Positions 5,400-5,793 of a DNA stretch of 5,793 nt are shown piece after piece. A program made the position numbers and the translations under genes. The notes under the pieces were generated by a model, which searched no databases, was not told where the DNA came from, and saw nothing but the letters and a program-made list of their open reading frames with translations. Source of the stretch: Bacteroidales bacterium (lineage in GTDB: Bacteria > Bacteroidota > Bacteroidia > Bacteroidales > UBA7960); the NCBI GenBank assembly GCA_007122745.1, contig SKTA01000054.1, forward strand, positions 1 through 5,793. Reading direction: 5' to 3'. Position 1 is the first letter of the stretch; each line of letters starts with the position of its first letter.

Positions 5400-5793
5400 A
5401 TGGGGTATTTATTTACATCCGAATCGGTGTCAGAAGGACATCCGGATAAAATTGCAGATCAGATTTCGGATGCACTGCTGGATGAATTTTTAAGGCAGGA
5501 TCCGGAGTCAAAGGTGGCCTGCGAAACGATGGTCACAACCGGATTGGTTTTCTGCGGTGGAGAGGTGCGCACCAATGCATGGGTAGACATTCAGCAAGTG
5601 GTGCGAAAGGTTCTGACAGAGATTGGTTATACCAAATCTGCTTATAAGTTTGAAGCGGAGTCCTGTGGTGTTGTTTCTGCCATCCATGAACAATCGCCCG
5701 ACATCTTTCAGGGCGTGGTTCGTGGCGAAGAAGAAAAACAGGGTGCCGGCGACCAGGGGATGATGTTTGGTTACGCTTCACGCGAAACGGATG
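5400..5793 (+). CDS. metK: S-adenosylmethionine synthetase (MetK), 3' end beyond the window
   Basis: MetK makes S-adenosylmethionine, the cell's main methyl donor, from methionine and ATP. The first 131 codons are present with no frame break; the full protein is normally 380-430 residues, so about a third is seen. The visible part has GHPDK (13-17, with ATP-contacting H14, metal ligand D16 and K17), E42, HEQSPDI (96-102, including Q98) and GAGDQGMMFGYA (115-126, including D118), all at positions that agree with the E. coli enzyme. The start ATG gives MGYLFTSESVSEGHPDK, the family's usual N-terminus, and has no Shine-Dalgarno site. It lies 86 bp after gldA with its own putative promoter, so it is probably transcribed separately. 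Confidence 0.97.
   Translation, partial: MGYLFTSESVSEGHPDKIADQISDALLDEFLRQDPESKVACETMVTTGLVFCGGEVRTNAWVDIQQVVRKVLTEIGYTKSAYKFEAESCGVVSAIHEQSPDIFQGVVRGEEEKQGAGDQGMMFGYASRETD

Noticed and set aside
5508..5781. Minus-strand open frames near the right edge
   Set aside because: Antisense to metK, whose plus-strand frame is open to the window edge with all family motifs in place.

Overview
This 5.8 kb window looks like core chromosome of a member of the Bacteroidota, probably Bacteroidales or a relative. The lineage call rests on four things: a gldA-type ABC ATPase, Bacteroidota-style PlsX, RsgA and MetK sequences, TAnnTTTG-type -7 promoter elements ahead of two transcription units, and an almost complete lack of Shine-Dalgarno sequences before the start codons. 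This is inference from remembered family features; no search was run.

Layout. Positions 38-2857 (+) hold a four-gene operon, yceD (DUF177) - rpmF (ribosomal protein L32) - plsX - fabH, the widely conserved cluster that joins ribosome synthesis to the start of fatty acid and phospholipid synthesis. It meets, tail to tail and 26 bp apart, a two-gene minus-strand unit at 2884-4332: rsgA (30S assembly GTPase) followed by dtd (D-aminoacyl-tRNA deacylase). Their 69-bp spacer is almost filled by 7-bp tandem repeats. rsgA is divergent from gldA (4405-5313, +), with 72 bp between them. After an 86-bp gap carrying a good -7 element comes metK (5400 to the window edge, +), of which only the first 131 codons are present.

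How the genes work together. PlsX makes acyl-phosphate for phosphatidic acid synthesis and FabH starts each fatty acid chain, so the operon's second half sets membrane lipid supply. YceD, L32, RsgA and Dtd all serve ribosome assembly or translation quality. MetK supplies S-adenosylmethionine. GldA is an ABC-2-type exporter ATPase whose permease is not in the window.

All coding sequences are ordinary housekeeping genes. I see no mobile element, CRISPR array, RNA gene, defence system or previously undescribed system. No gene-free stretch exceeds 300 bases. The points worth a second look are small: the heptamer array between rsgA and dtd, the lone Shine-Dalgarno plus TTG start at yceD, the corrected rsgA start, and inverted repeats over the putative gldA/rsgA and metK promoters.
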